DNA of 64,000 nt from an uncultured Bacilli bacterium (GTDB taxonomy: Bacteria > Bacillota_I > Bacilli_A > RF39 > UBA660): the NCBI GenBank assembly GCA_934098565.1, contig CAKOON010000003.1:62001-126000 (forward strand). The letters run 5' to 3'. Position numbers and translations under genes: made by a program. This document shows, one piece after another, positions 24,299 to 33,127 of the stretch (the first letter of the stretch is position 1; every line of letters begins with the position of its first letter). Below the pieces are notes generated by a model. It was given only the letters and a program-made list of their open reading frames with translations, was not told the origin of the DNA and did not search any database.

Positions 24299-25378
24299 AT
24301 GTTAAAAAGAATAATGATGAGTTTTACTTTAGCGGTTGGGCTAACTTTAATAGTCTTTGTTTGGGGCGCTAAGTGTGTTAGTGTTAACTTTAGCAATAAT
24401 TATGATTTTGAAATCGATAGAAATATTTTAGACGATAGTTATTTTGAAAAAAATAAAGAAATATTAAAGAATAATTATTTTGTTGATGATAGTAGTGATT
24501 GGAGTAATTATAGTTCAGAGATTAACGAGAATGGCTATAAGACTAGCCATATTCGGGTAAATGATATTTATTATAAGAGAAATATCATTACTACTTATAA
24601 TACTAGCTACCAAATTTCTCCTGAAATATTAAATGTTCTTAAGACAAGTATTGATTCTTATAGGGGCGCTAGTTCTTTTTATATTTTAGATCTAGTAAAT
24701 GGTGGGAGTTTCTTTTATAATGTTGATACTATTTATCAAGCCGCTAGTTCGATTAAAGCAGCTTATTGTTTATATCTGTATGAAGAAGCAAGTCTAGGGA
24801 ATATTGACTTAGGGGAAGAAATTCCCTATTTAGCTAGATATTACAATGATGGGACGGGAATTGTTAAGAATAGTGAATTTGGTACAATGTATAAAATCCG
24901 TGATTTGATTAGATATACAATTGTTTATAGTGATAATGTTGCTTATAAAATGTTACATGGTAAATTTGGAGTTCTTGGATATAATAAAATGCTTGATAAT
25001 CTAGGAGTAAAGAGACTACATTTGACATATGCCACTCCTTGGGGATTAACTGATTTAAAAAGCTTGGCAATTGTTTGGCAAGAAATATATAATTTTAGTT
25101 TGGTTAATGAGGAGTATGGTCGTGAGTACTTTAATTTATTATCTGAAAATATTTATAATTATTTGAAAGAAATAAGACCAAGTACTTATAGCGCTACTAA
25201 AGAAGGATTTACAGATGAGGTAACCTTAGAAAGTGGAATTTTATTTGAAAGTCATCCCCTTATTATTGTTGTTGGCGCTAGTAAAGCTTATGATAAAGAA
25301 CCAGTTCGGGAAGTGAAAGAACTGTTAAATCACCTGAATTTAGTTATTGATGAATATATGGAGTATCTTGAAAATTAG
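24299..25378 (+). CDS. beta-lactamase-like serine hydrolase, membrane-anchored
   Basis: 359 residues. An N-terminal hydrophobic segment (about 7-25) anchors or exports it. From about 105 it has the class A beta-lactamase/DD-peptidase order: SSIK at 150-153 (SxxK), SDN at 211-213 and KEG at 301-303 in the place of KTG. The N-terminal 80 residues are unassigned. It may be a wall-remodelling serine enzyme rather than an antibiotic resistance enzyme; the KEG variant leaves activity open. Probably co-transcribed with the YitT gene. Confidence 0.82.
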   Translation: MLKRIMMSFTLAVGLTLIVFVWGAKCVSVNFSNNYDFEIDRNILDDSYFEKNKEILKNNYFVDDSSDWSNYSSEINENGYKTSHIRVNDIYYKRNIITTYNTSYQISPEILNVLKTSIDSYRGASSFYILDLVNGGSFFYNVDTIYQAASSIKAAYCLYLYEEASLGNIDLGEEIPYLARYYNDGTGIVKNSEFGTMYKIRDLIRYTIVYSDNVAYKMLHGKFGVLGYNKMLDNLGVKRLHLTYATPWGLTDLKSLAIVWQEIYNFSLVNEEYGREYFNLLSENIYNYLKEIRPSTYSATKEGFTDEVTLESGILFESHPLIIVVGASKAYDKEPVREVKELLNHLNLVIDEYMEYLEN

Positions 25379-25449
25379 AAAGTATATGTTTTTTGCCTTT
25401 TAAAATAGTGATTAAATCTATTTAAAATCTTTATAATGCTAATTAGGAT

Positions 25450-25483
25450 AAGAAGTTAAATTAAGTATCTTCTTTTATTTTTT
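25450..25483 (+). terminator. possible terminator before ftsE
   Basis: AAGAAG (25450-25455) and CTTCTT (25469-25474) with TTTATTTTTT after. The stem is short. A TATAGT -10 at 25496-25501 follows immediately. Confidence 0.4.
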
Positions 25484-25525
25484 AGAATTTTATGGTATAG
25501 TGATACTGATAGTAAGGTGGTAATA

Positions 25526-26227
25526 GTGAAGTTCATAGAAGTCAAAAATTGTTCCAAAGTATATAAAAATGGTGTTACAGCTTTAGCTAATATTAATCTA
25601 AGTATTAAGAAAGGTGAATTTGTTTTTATAATTGGTCCGACGGCGTGTGGTAAATCAACGTTAATTAAGATGCTTTATAGAGAGGAAAGGCCAACAGAAG
25701 GCGAAGTTTATGTTGGAGGAATTAATGTTGGCAAGTTAAGAAACGGCAAGGTTTATAAGTTACGTCGTAAGTTAGGAGTTGTATTCCAAGATTTTAAATT
25801 ATTACCGAAGTTAACTGTTTATGAAAACGTTGCTTTTGGTTTAGAATGTATTGGTCTTAAGAAAAGTGAAATTAAGCCAAAAGTTATGGAAGCACTAGAA
25901 CGTGTTGGCTTAAAAGAAAAATCAAGAAGTATGCCAAGGGAGCTTTCTGGTGGTGAGCAACAACGCGTGTGTATAGCAAGAGCAATAGTTAATGAACCTA
26001 AGCTTTTAATTTGTGACGAACCGACTGGTAATTTAGATCCAGAGACTTCGAAAGAGATTATGAAAGTTATTTATGGAATTAATAAGGATTTGGGGACAAC
26101 GGTGGTAATGGCTACCCATGATAGGGATATTGTCAACCGAATGAAACAAAGGGTTGTCATGATTGATTCGGGAGTTAAAGTCAGTGATATTGAAAAAGGA
26201 GGTTATAAAGCTAATGCGATTAATTAG
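25526..26227 (+). CDS. ftsE: cell division ATP-binding protein FtsE
   Basis: 233 residues from GTG at 25526, with SD AAGGTGGT (25514-25521). ABC ATPase: Walker A GPTACGKST (37-45), LSGGEQQRVCIARAI, Walker B LLICDEPTGNLDPET, and the ATHD switch His. With FtsX it forms a mechano-transmitting complex that activates periplasmic or wall-facing hydrolases. The Walker A interior is TAC where FtsE usually has SGA. ftsX overlaps it by 14 bases, and the M23 activator-type gene follows. Confidence 0.96.
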   Translation: MKFIEVKNCSKVYKNGVTALANINLSIKKGEFVFIIGPTACGKSTLIKMLYREERPTEGEVYVGGINVGKLRNGKVYKLRRKLGVVFQDFKLLPKLTVYENVAFGLECIGLKKSEIKPKVMEALERVGLKEKSRSMPRELSGGEQQRVCIARAIVNEPKLLICDEPTGNLDPETSKEIMKVIYGINKDLGTTVVMATHDRDIVNRMKQRVVMIDSGVKVSDIEKGGYKANAIN

Positions 26228-27107
26228 GATATTAATTAGAAATTTCCGCGACGCTTTACGAAGTGTTCTTAGAAATTTTAGTCTTTCGATAGCGTCAATT
26301 ACTTGTATAGCAATTACTTTGATTTTAGTAGCTTTATCGATTGTTATAAGTGCTAATATTGATCATTTTACTAAGACATTAGAAGATACTTTGACAGTTG
26401 TTGTTTATCTTAATGAAAATGTCACTGAAGAAGAAAAAAACAATGTTATCAATGGGATAAAAGCTTTAGATAGTTATGAATCTTATATTTATAAATCAAA
26501 GGATGAATGGAAAGAAGAAATGGCCAGTACGAGTAGTGAACTGGGAGCGACTTTAAGTTACTTAGATACTAACCCTCTTTTAGATTCAATAGTTGTCAAA
26601 GTTAAAGATATTAAGAGTCTTAGTTATGTAGCTAGTAGTATTCGTAATATGGATGGCGTAAAATCGGCCAAGTATGGAGAAGATACCGTTGATAAGATGA
26701 TTTTGATGTTTGACGTAGTGTCAAAAGTGACGATTATAATTGTATTAGCGCTTATCTTGGTAACGGCATTCTTGATAAGCAATACAATTAAATTGACGAT
26801 ATTTTCTCGTCGTAATGAAATTGAAATTATGCGTTTAGTTGGAGCTAGTAATTTTGCTATTAGACAACCATTTATCATTGAAGGATTTATTTTAGGCGTT
26901 ATCGGTGCAATTATTCCAATAATAATTACTGTTTATGGATATATTTTATTTTATGAACATTTTGATGGTTATTTGTTTTCTCATGTTATTGAATTAATAA
27001 AACCTAGTAACTTAGTTTGGTTTGTTTCTATTATTTTGGTAATTGTTGGTGGAGTTGTTGGGATGTTTGGTAGTAATCGTGCCGTTAGAAAGTATTTAAA
27101 AATTTAA
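26214..27107 (+). CDS. ftsX: cell division membrane protein FtsX
   Basis: 297 residues from ATG at 26214, preceded by SD AAAGGAGG. Four transmembrane helices: one after RNFRDALRSVLRNFSLS (about 20-45) and three in the C-terminal half, with the family signature SRRNEIEIMRLVGASNFAIRQPF and EGFILG. The extracellular loop between TM1 and TM2 (about 55-155) is where PcsB/CwlO-type hydrolases bind. The stop overlaps the next start (TAATG), a coupled ftsE-ftsX-hydrolase operon. Confidence 0.95.
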   Translation: MRLIRILIRNFRDALRSVLRNFSLSIASITCIAITLILVALSIVISANIDHFTKTLEDTLTVVVYLNENVTEEEKNNVINGIKALDSYESYIYKSKDEWKEEMASTSSELGATLSYLDTNPLLDSIVVKVKDIKSLSYVASSIRNMDGVKSAKYGEDTVDKMILMFDVVSKVTIIIVLALILVTAFLISNTIKLTIFSRRNEIEIMRLVGASNFAIRQPFIIEGFILGVIGAIIPIIITVYGYILFYEHFDGYLFSHVIELIKPSNLVWFVSIILVIVGGVVGMFGSNRAVRKYLKI

Positions 27108-28339
27108 TGAGAAAAGTTATTAATTATAGTTTTAGAATTATTTTAAGTATTTTGTTACTTATTCCTTATTTTTTAGAACCTTTTAGTGTAATGGCGGCGA
27201 CCAATAATAGCAAAGCTACTACTATTGCGGGATTAAGAAAAGAGCTAGAGGCTTTAAAGAAACAAAAGACTGATGCTGAAAATAATAAAAAACAAACCCA
27301 AAGTCAAATAAATAAGAATAAACAGGATGTTGAAAATGCAAGGAAAGAACAAGAACAAATTGCTCAAGACGTTGTTGATGCGGAAGAAAAAATCACTAAG
27401 AGTAATAGTGATATCGAGAAAGCTAAGGTAGATATTGATGAAGTTTTGAAGTATTACCAGTTAAGTGATAATCAAAATGAATTTGTTGAATATATTATGG
27501 GAGCTTCAACGCCAACAGACTTTATTATGCGTGCCCAAGCTGTCTCTCAGATAAGTGAATATTATAAAGATAAAATTGATACTTTAGATAAGTTAATCAA
27601 GGCTAATGAACAGTTAAAAGTGGATTTAGCCAATAAGAATGTCGAACTTGATAATAAAATTGATGCGACTTCAAAAGCTATTTCTAAATTAAATGATGAA
27701 CTTGATAGTATTAATGATATCAATGAAGATATTAATTCTCAGATTAAGAATCAACAAGCTTTAATTGATTACTATAAAACTGTTTGTAGTAGTGAAACCC
27801 AGTTACTTTCTTCTTGCGTTAGTGTCGCAGCTTCGACTGGCTGGTTAAAACCTGTCGTTAAAGGACGCATTAATTCCCGTTGGGGATATCGTAGTTCGAT
27901 TTTAGGAACTAGTACTTTCCATAACGCTCATGATATTGGCGGTAACAACGAGGGGACGCCAGTTTATGCGGCTGCGGCGGGAACGGTAGCGGCTTTAACT
28001 CGTAAAAGTACTTGTGGTGGAAATATCGTTTATATCCATAATAATGTTAATGGTAAAGCATATACTACGCAATATGGTCATCTTTTGACTATAAATGTTA
28101 AAGTTGGGGATAAGGTTACGGTTAATACGGTTATTGGGACTGTTGGTGGTGGTTCGACTGCTTCTAAAAACGGTGGTTATGACCGTTGTACAACTGGTAC
28201 ACATTTACATTTTGGTATTTCAAAAGGTTATTATTTAGGGGGCGGAGCGAATGGCTATTCTAAATGGTCGAAGTTTATTGCCAATTCAATCGAGCCACCA
28301 GGATATCCAAAAACCGGTGTTTTCTGGTATTCAAGATAG
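27107..28339 (+). CDS. coiled-coil M23 murein hydrolase (PcsB/EnvC-like, FtsEX partner)
   Basis: 410 residues. Signal peptide about 1-31 (VMAAT cleavage region), long coiled coil (about 38-125 and 150-225), then an M23/LytM domain with His272-Asp276 (HNAHD), QYGHL and HLHFG (His366, His368). The metal ligands are all present, so it may be enzymatically active, unlike EnvC itself. It is directly coupled to ftsX, which strongly suggests regulation by FtsEX at the septum or side wall. A strong terminator follows. Confidence 0.93.
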   Translation: MRKVINYSFRIILSILLLIPYFLEPFSVMAATNNSKATTIAGLRKELEALKKQKTDAENNKKQTQSQINKNKQDVENARKEQEQIAQDVVDAEEKITKSNSDIEKAKVDIDEVLKYYQLSDNQNEFVEYIMGASTPTDFIMRAQAVSQISEYYKDKIDTLDKLIKANEQLKVDLANKNVELDNKIDATSKAISKLNDELDSINDINEDINSQIKNQQALIDYYKTVCSSETQLLSSCVSVAASTGWLKPVVKGRINSRWGYRSSILGTSTFHNAHDIGGNNEGTPVYAAAAGTVAALTRKSTCGGNIVYIHNNVNGKAYTTQYGHLLTINVKVGDKVTVNTVIGTVGGGSTASKNGGYDRCTTGTHLHFGISKGYYLGGGANGYSKWSKFIANSIEPPGYPKTGVFWYSR

Positions 28340-28340
28340 A

Positions 28341-28377
28341 AAAAACTATTCAAAGCAACGCTTTGAATAGTTTTTTT
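28341..28377 (+). terminator. strong rho-independent terminator of ftsEX operon
   Basis: A perfect 16-bp stem (28341-28356 with 28360-28375), loop AAC, with the T run as part of the right arm. A tracts on the left make it usable in both directions. Confidence 0.92.
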
Positions 28378-28487
28378 GATGCGAGCGGAAGTAAGGTATT
28401 AGAATAAGAAAAATATAGAAGTTATATTGTTGATTATTAGTTATAAATGGGGTAAATTTTATGAATATAACTCATATTGCTCGCATC
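28378..28487. repeat. nested long-range inverted repeats upstream of whiA
   Basis: GATGCGAGC (28378-28386) is complementary to GCTCGCATC (28479-28487), and inside it GTTATATT (28421-28428) to AATATAAC (28464-28471). Together they could fold a 110-base region into one branched hairpin. An 11-codon ORF (MNITHIARIDG, 28461-28496) with a GGGG SD covers the right arms. No function recognised. The remaining bases up to whiA hold only its promoter. Confidence 0.45.
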
Positions 28488-28595
28488 GATGGGTAGAATA
28501 ACATAAGTACAAAAAATACGCAAAAGCTTATACTAGGAAAATAAAGGCTAAGAGCATTCTAAAAGTTAAATATGGCTTAAAAAAAGAAGAAGTTT

Positions 28596-28604
28596 TGGTA
28601 TAAT
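28596..28604 (+). promoter_or_regulatory. extended -10 promoter of whiA
   Basis: TTTTGGTATAAT with TATAAT at 28599-28604 and TGG before it; no good -35. 32 bases to the whiA ATG. Confidence 0.5.
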
Positions 28605-28636
28605 AAAAGTACAAAAAAAGAAGTTTAGGAGTTATT

Positions 28637-29563
28637 ATGACATATACAATAAAAGTAAAAGAGGAAATAGCGCATTTGGAAACAGAAGTAGTGGAAGCTT
28701 TAGCGGAACTTTCTGGGTTTATTCGTTTCGATGGTGAGGTTAATAAAAAAGAGATTATTTTAAACATAGAAAATGCCAGTGTGGCTAGAAGAATATACAG
28801 TTTGATGAAAATGTGTTTTCAAGTTAGACCGCAGATAACAGTTAGAGTTCAAAAAAGATTTCGAGTTCATCAATTATATATTTTAATCTATAATAATGAT
28901 ATTATAACTGTTCTAGAAAAGCTAAATATTTATAAAAATGGGAAGAAAATTCTTCCAGAAGATTATTTTTTAGCGACTAAGGAAGAAAAGATTGCTTTTT
29001 TACGTGGAATTTTTTTGGCAACGGGAAGTATCAATAATCCGCAGACTAGCGGCTATCACATGGAGTTTAGCGTTACAACAAGACTTGATGCAAATTACGT
29101 TGTAAAGTTGTTAAAAGAATTTAATATTACGTCGAAAATATTGAAGAGGAAAACTAGATATATGGTCTATATTAAACAAGCGGAGATGATTAGTGATACT
29201 TTGAAAATGTTGGGTGCGATTAACTGTATGTTCTTCTTTGAAGATATTAGAATTTATCGTGATCATAAAAATATGGTTAATCGATTGAATAATTGTGAAA
29301 TTGCTAATCAAGAAAAGACGACGATTACGGGGTTAAAACAACTTGATGATATTGCTTATTTGAAGGAGCATGATTTATTACCACTTTTAGATGAGAAGGT
29401 TCGAGAAGTTATTGAATACCGAGAAAAATATCCAGAAACTTCATATCAAGAATTGGCTGAAATAGTGACAATGGAGAGTGGACATTCCATTAGTAAATCA
29501 GGAATTAATCATTATTTTCGGAAAATTAAGGAGTTGGTTAATAAGCATAAAGAAAAAAATTAA
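28637..29563 (+). CDS. whiA: DNA-binding protein WhiA
   Basis: 308 residues. N-terminal LAGLIDADG-type homing-endonuclease-like fold without catalytic activity (FSGFIRFDGEV region, AFLRGIFLATGSINNP, HMEFSV) and a C-terminal HTH (SYQELAEIVTMESGHSISKSGINHYFRKI). In Firmicutes WhiA affects chromosome segregation, division and sporulation. Its usual partners yvcJ and yvcK are not next to it. SD TAGGAG before ATG. Confidence 0.95.
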   Translation: MTYTIKVKEEIAHLETEVVEALAELSGFIRFDGEVNKKEIILNIENASVARRIYSLMKMCFQVRPQITVRVQKRFRVHQLYILIYNNDIITVLEKLNIYKNGKKILPEDYFLATKEEKIAFLRGIFLATGSINNPQTSGYHMEFSVTTRLDANYVVKLLKEFNITSKILKRKTRYMVYIKQAEMISDTLKMLGAINCMFFFEDIRIYRDHKNMVNRLNNCEIANQEKTTITGLKQLDDIAYLKEHDLLPLLDEKVREVIEYREKYPETSYQELAEIVTMESGHSISKSGINHYFRKIKELVNKHKEKN

Positions 29564-29678
29564 TTGCTTTTTTGGAATGTTTAGAGAAAAAGAGTAATTA
29601 ACCACTTTGATATTTATGGATAAAATACTAGTAAAAACTAAACTTTAATGATAAGATATTCTTAAGGTAGGGTATTTT

Positions 29679-31058
29679 ATGAAGAAAAAAAGAAGATTAA
29701 ATCGCTGGGTCTTGGTGAGTCTAATAATTTTAGCTATTTTGGCATTACTTGGTGTTTCATTTATGACTTTAATGGCTAATCCTAAGTATGTGATTAGCGA
29801 AAGCATTGTTAGAACTTTTAAAAATTTAGAAAAAATTGAGAATAATAATGGTGAGGCTACTTTGCAATTTGGTACGACTATTACACTAGGTGGTAATATT
29901 TTAGGGGACAGTTTAGCTAATAATACATTTAAGATAAGTGGTTTTATTGATGATGAAAACTCTACTTATCAAATAAATGCTAGCGTTTTAGAAAATAATA
30001 AGAAGATTTTAAACGGTACTTATTCTTATATTCAGGGAAAGAATTATGTTGCTAGTGATAATTTGTTTACTAATGTTTATAATATTGATGAATATGATTG
30101 TACGAATAAAAACGATTTAATCTGCTTTTTACAAGTTAAAGAAGATGAGGTTAAAAATAGTTTAGATTTTGATACAAAAAATATTTCTCTAGATAAAGCT
30201 ATGACATCCTTGGAGAATGCTTTAAAAGACTCTATTAACAATAATAATACTTATCGAAATAAAGGTTCTTTTAAGGATGAGCTAAAAGATTATAATAAAT
30301 ATACTTATAAGCTAGATAAAGATACGGTAAATGATATTTACTCTAAATTAGATGATAGCGCTAAATATTATCTTTATGACATCACTTGTTTAGTGACAGA
30401 AGATTGTGATGATTTGGCAATTGGAAAAGAAAAGATTGAAGAAAAAATTAGAGACTGGACGGAAGTTTTAGAAATCAATATCTATACAGATGGTTTATTT
30501 AATCAGTTTAAAGCCTTGGAGATTGGTAATAATAGCACTTTTATTAATTTATATTATAATAAAGATACAAAAAAAGTAAATGTTTCGCTACCAGAGCAAA
30601 AAATTAAAGTAGAAATCGCTAGTACTGATGATAAACAAGTTATTACAATTTATTATAAAGAGGTTTTAATTGGTACTCTAGATTATGAGCGAAAAGAAAA
30701 AGAGAAAGTTTTAAATTATAAATTTAATTTTTTAGGATTTAGTTTGACGGGAATTGTTAGCAATAAATTTAATAGTCATGGTGATTATATGGATGGTGTC
30801 TTGGATGCGAATACTAGCTTGGATGCTTTAATTTTTAAGACGGATTTAGATATTAACGTTGATTATAATTTGGCAAGTAAAATTACGATGAGTCTTTTAG
30901 ATACGACGGGTGCTTTAGATTATAATGCGATGACTGAAGAAGATAAGAGTCAAATGGCTAAAGAAATAGAGAATTTTAAGAAGAGTGATATCGGTAAGAT
31001 TTTTGGCCTTCTTGATGATGAAGAGATAACTGATAATTTAATGAATAGTGAGATTTAA
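29679..31058 (+). CDS. membrane-anchored extracellular protein of unknown function
   Basis: 459 residues. Basic start MKKKRRLNRW, one transmembrane helix (about 11-32), then an extracellular part of about 425 residues without Cys clusters except C109, C118 and C239, C246. It begins ANPKYVISESIVRTFKNLEKIE and has repeated strand-rich segments (EATLQFGTTITLGGNIL, SNKFNSHGDYMDG). The overall look is of lipid- or wall-facing Bacilli proteins with beta-sheet repeats, but I do not recognise the family. SD AAGGTAGGG. Monocistronic, ended by a terminator. Confidence 0.75.
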   Translation: MKKKRRLNRWVLVSLIILAILALLGVSFMTLMANPKYVISESIVRTFKNLEKIENNNGEATLQFGTTITLGGNILGDSLANNTFKISGFIDDENSTYQINASVLENNKKILNGTYSYIQGKNYVASDNLFTNVYNIDEYDCTNKNDLICFLQVKEDEVKNSLDFDTKNISLDKAMTSLENALKDSINNNNTYRNKGSFKDELKDYNKYTYKLDKDTVNDIYSKLDDSAKYYLYDITCLVTEDCDDLAIGKEKIEEKIRDWTEVLEINIYTDGLFNQFKALEIGNNSTFINLYYNKDTKKVNVSLPEQKIKVEIASTDDKQVITIYYKEVLIGTLDYERKEKEKVLNYKFNFLGFSLTGIVSNKFNSHGDYMDGVLDANTSLDALIFKTDLDINVDYNLASKITMSLLDTTGALDYNAMTEEDKSQMAKEIENFKKSDIGKIFGLLDDEEITDNLMNSEI

Positions 31059-31064
31059 GATGAG

Positions 31065-31101
31065 ACTAAGGATTCTTTAAAAAAAGGTTCTTAGTTTTTT
31101 T
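31065..31101 (+). terminator. rho-independent terminator
   Basis: ACTAAGGA (31065-31072) pairs with TTCTTAGT (31088-31095) with one G-U, extended by CTTT/AAAG, then seven T residues. Confidence 0.8.
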
Positions 31102-31154
31102 GGTCTATTGTGCGTAGAGAAACATAAAATTTAAAAGACTTTTAAAAAGTTTTT

Positions 31155-31163
31155 TGATATAAT
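31155..31163 (+). promoter_or_regulatory. extended -10 promoter of nucleoside kinase gene
   Basis: TTTTTTGATATAAT, with TATAAT at 31158-31163 and TGA before it; identical core to the lgt and 34273 promoters. Poor -35 (AAGACT at 31135). Confidence 0.5.
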
Positions 31164-31188
31164 TTAAATGATGATAAGAAGGGTGCTT

Positions 31189-32847
31189 ATGAATAAGAAA
31201 ATAACGGTTATTTACAATAATGGTAAAAAAGTAATGGTGGATATTAATACGAAAATTATTGATATTGTAAAGACTCTACCTGGTGATATACAGAAAAAGA
31301 TTATTGGCGCGAAAATTGATAATCGTCTTACTGGCCTTGAGACTAAGTTAAAAAAAGATTGTACAATTGATTTTATTGATAAGAAAGACTTGGCTGGTTA
31401 TAAAATGTATCAGGCTGGATTAAAGTTTATTTTTTTGGCGAGTGTTAAAGACCTTTATAAAAATGTTAAAGTTAGTTTTGACCATTCAATTATGCGGGGA
31501 ATGCATATAACGTTAAAGACAGATAGAAATTTGACAACTGATGATATTTTGCAAATAAAGAAGCAAATGAATACTTTAATTGCTGAAGATTTACCTATAT
31601 TGAAAATGAATGTTTTAAGTAAAGAAATGGTTGAATATTATAACAAGATTGGGGATTTAGCTTGTAGTGCTAATATTTTGAATGTTGATTATGAACTGGT
31701 TAATATTTATCGGTTAGAAAAATATTATGCTTATTTTTATATGGAAATGCCTTATAGTACAGGGTGTTGTGGTGATTTTGATTTAGCTTTATTAAATTCT
31801 AAAGAGTTGGCTTTGTTATTTTTAGATGAAAACGCTGCAAATCAGGTACCTACTTATATTAATTACGAGAAAGTTATTGAGTGCTTTCGAAATGAAAAGG
31901 CATGGCTTAGTAAGTTAAATGTTTCTTATGCTTACCAAGTAAACGAAGTAGTGGCTAACGGAAAAATTAATGATTTGATTAGATTATCGGAACTAAATTT
32001 TGATAATAAAATTCACAAAGTTTGTGATGATATTGTTTTAAAGGGTAGTCGTTTTGTGATGATTGCTGGGCCTTCTAGTAGTGGCAAGACGACAACATGT
32101 AAAAAGATTGCTCTTGATTTGCAATCTCGAGGGATAAAGACAATTGCACTTAGTGTTGATGATTATTTTAAAAATCGGGCTGATACGCCGAAACTTCCTA
32201 ACGGTGATTATGATTTTGAAAGCTTAGAGGCCATTGATGTTTCTGGATTAAATCGTGATATTAATTTGTTGCTGGCTGGCGAAAAAGTCAAATTACCAAC
32301 TTATAATTTTGTTCTAGGTGTTAGAGAATATTTACAAAAAGAAATAAGTATAAATGATAATTACGTTATTCTTATGGAGGGTTTACATTGTCTTAATGAT
32401 TCACTTACGCCAAAGATTGATAATAATTTGAAATATAAAATTTATCTAAGTCCATTTATGCCTCTTAACATTGATAACAATAATTATATTAGTACGACTG
32501 ATTTGCGTCTTATTAGGAGAATAATCAGAGACAATCGTATGAGAGGGCATGATGTTAGTAAAACTATTGCAACTTGGAAAACAGTTCGCGATGGTGAAGA
32601 GAAATACATTTTCCCATACATTAGTACGAGTGATGTGATTATTAATACGTCTTTAGTATATGAATTAGGGGTTTTAAAAGTTTTTGCGGAACCACTTCTT
32701 TATTCAGTAAGGACAGATTCTAAGTATTATGAAGAGGCAAGAAGGTTAATAAATTTCTTAAAAAGTTACTTTCCTATCTCGAGTGAATATATTAGAGATG
32801 ATTGTGTTTTAAGAGAATTTATTGGTGGGTCATGTTTTGATAAGTAA
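31189..32847 (+). CDS. nucleoside kinase family protein (TGS-like domain plus uridine kinase-like domain)
   Basis: 552 residues from ATG at 31189, which has SD AAGGGTG five bases away; earlier ATGs at 31168 and 31171 overlap it. N-terminal TGS/ubiquitin-like domain (1-65, ITVIYNNGKKVMVDIN), a ThrRS second-domain-like region (about 75-240), then a P-loop kinase: GPSSSGKT at 294-301, SVDDYFKNR, MEGLHCLND. These long fusions are annotated as uridine/cytidine kinase-like proteins in Firmicutes and Thermotoga; the true substrate is not set. Single-gene unit. Confidence 0.88.
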   Translation: MNKKITVIYNNGKKVMVDINTKIIDIVKTLPGDIQKKIIGAKIDNRLTGLETKLKKDCTIDFIDKKDLAGYKMYQAGLKFIFLASVKDLYKNVKVSFDHSIMRGMHITLKTDRNLTTDDILQIKKQMNTLIAEDLPILKMNVLSKEMVEYYNKIGDLACSANILNVDYELVNIYRLEKYYAYFYMEMPYSTGCCGDFDLALLNSKELALLFLDENAANQVPTYINYEKVIECFRNEKAWLSKLNVSYAYQVNEVVANGKINDLIRLSELNFDNKIHKVCDDIVLKGSRFVMIAGPSSSGKTTTCKKIALDLQSRGIKTIALSVDDYFKNRADTPKLPNGDYDFESLEAIDVSGLNRDINLLLAGEKVKLPTYNFVLGVREYLQKEISINDNYVILMEGLHCLNDSLTPKIDNNLKYKIYLSPFMPLNIDNNNYISTTDLRLIRRIIRDNRMRGHDVSKTIATWKTVRDGEEKYIFPYISTSDVIINTSLVYELGVLKVFAEPLLYSVRTDSKYYEEARRLINFLKSYFPISSEYIRDDCVLREFIGGSCFDK

Positions 32848-33127
32848 TAATTTGTAAGAAATAAATAGATTTAGTAAAAAGGCTCTATATAAGATAAGGA
32901 AAAATTTCTATAATGTAGTCTATCTTAGTAAAGAGTATAGGCAAGAGAAAAAGAATAGTCAAGGAAAAATTGAAACTAAAAATATACCAAGTTGAAATAA
33001 TATGTATTCAACAACAAATAATTATTAGGAAATTTTTTGAAAAAATGACCGGAAAGATAAGAGCTAAAGAAAGACTAAGCTAAGAAAAGAAAATAAAAAA
33101 GATAAAAAGAAAAGGAAAAAAAGAAAA
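32848..33127 (+). other. 280-base gene-free region with polypurine tract before gap
   Basis: No ORF with an SD and no clear terminator were seen. The right half is highly A/G-rich on the + strand; 33081-33127 is almost purine only (47 bases, a few T) and contains AAAGGAAA-like SD sequences up to the gap ATG. The transcript would have an unstructured A-rich leader. TATAAT at 32909-32914 has no good -35, so the gap promoter is not placed. Confidence 0.5.
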
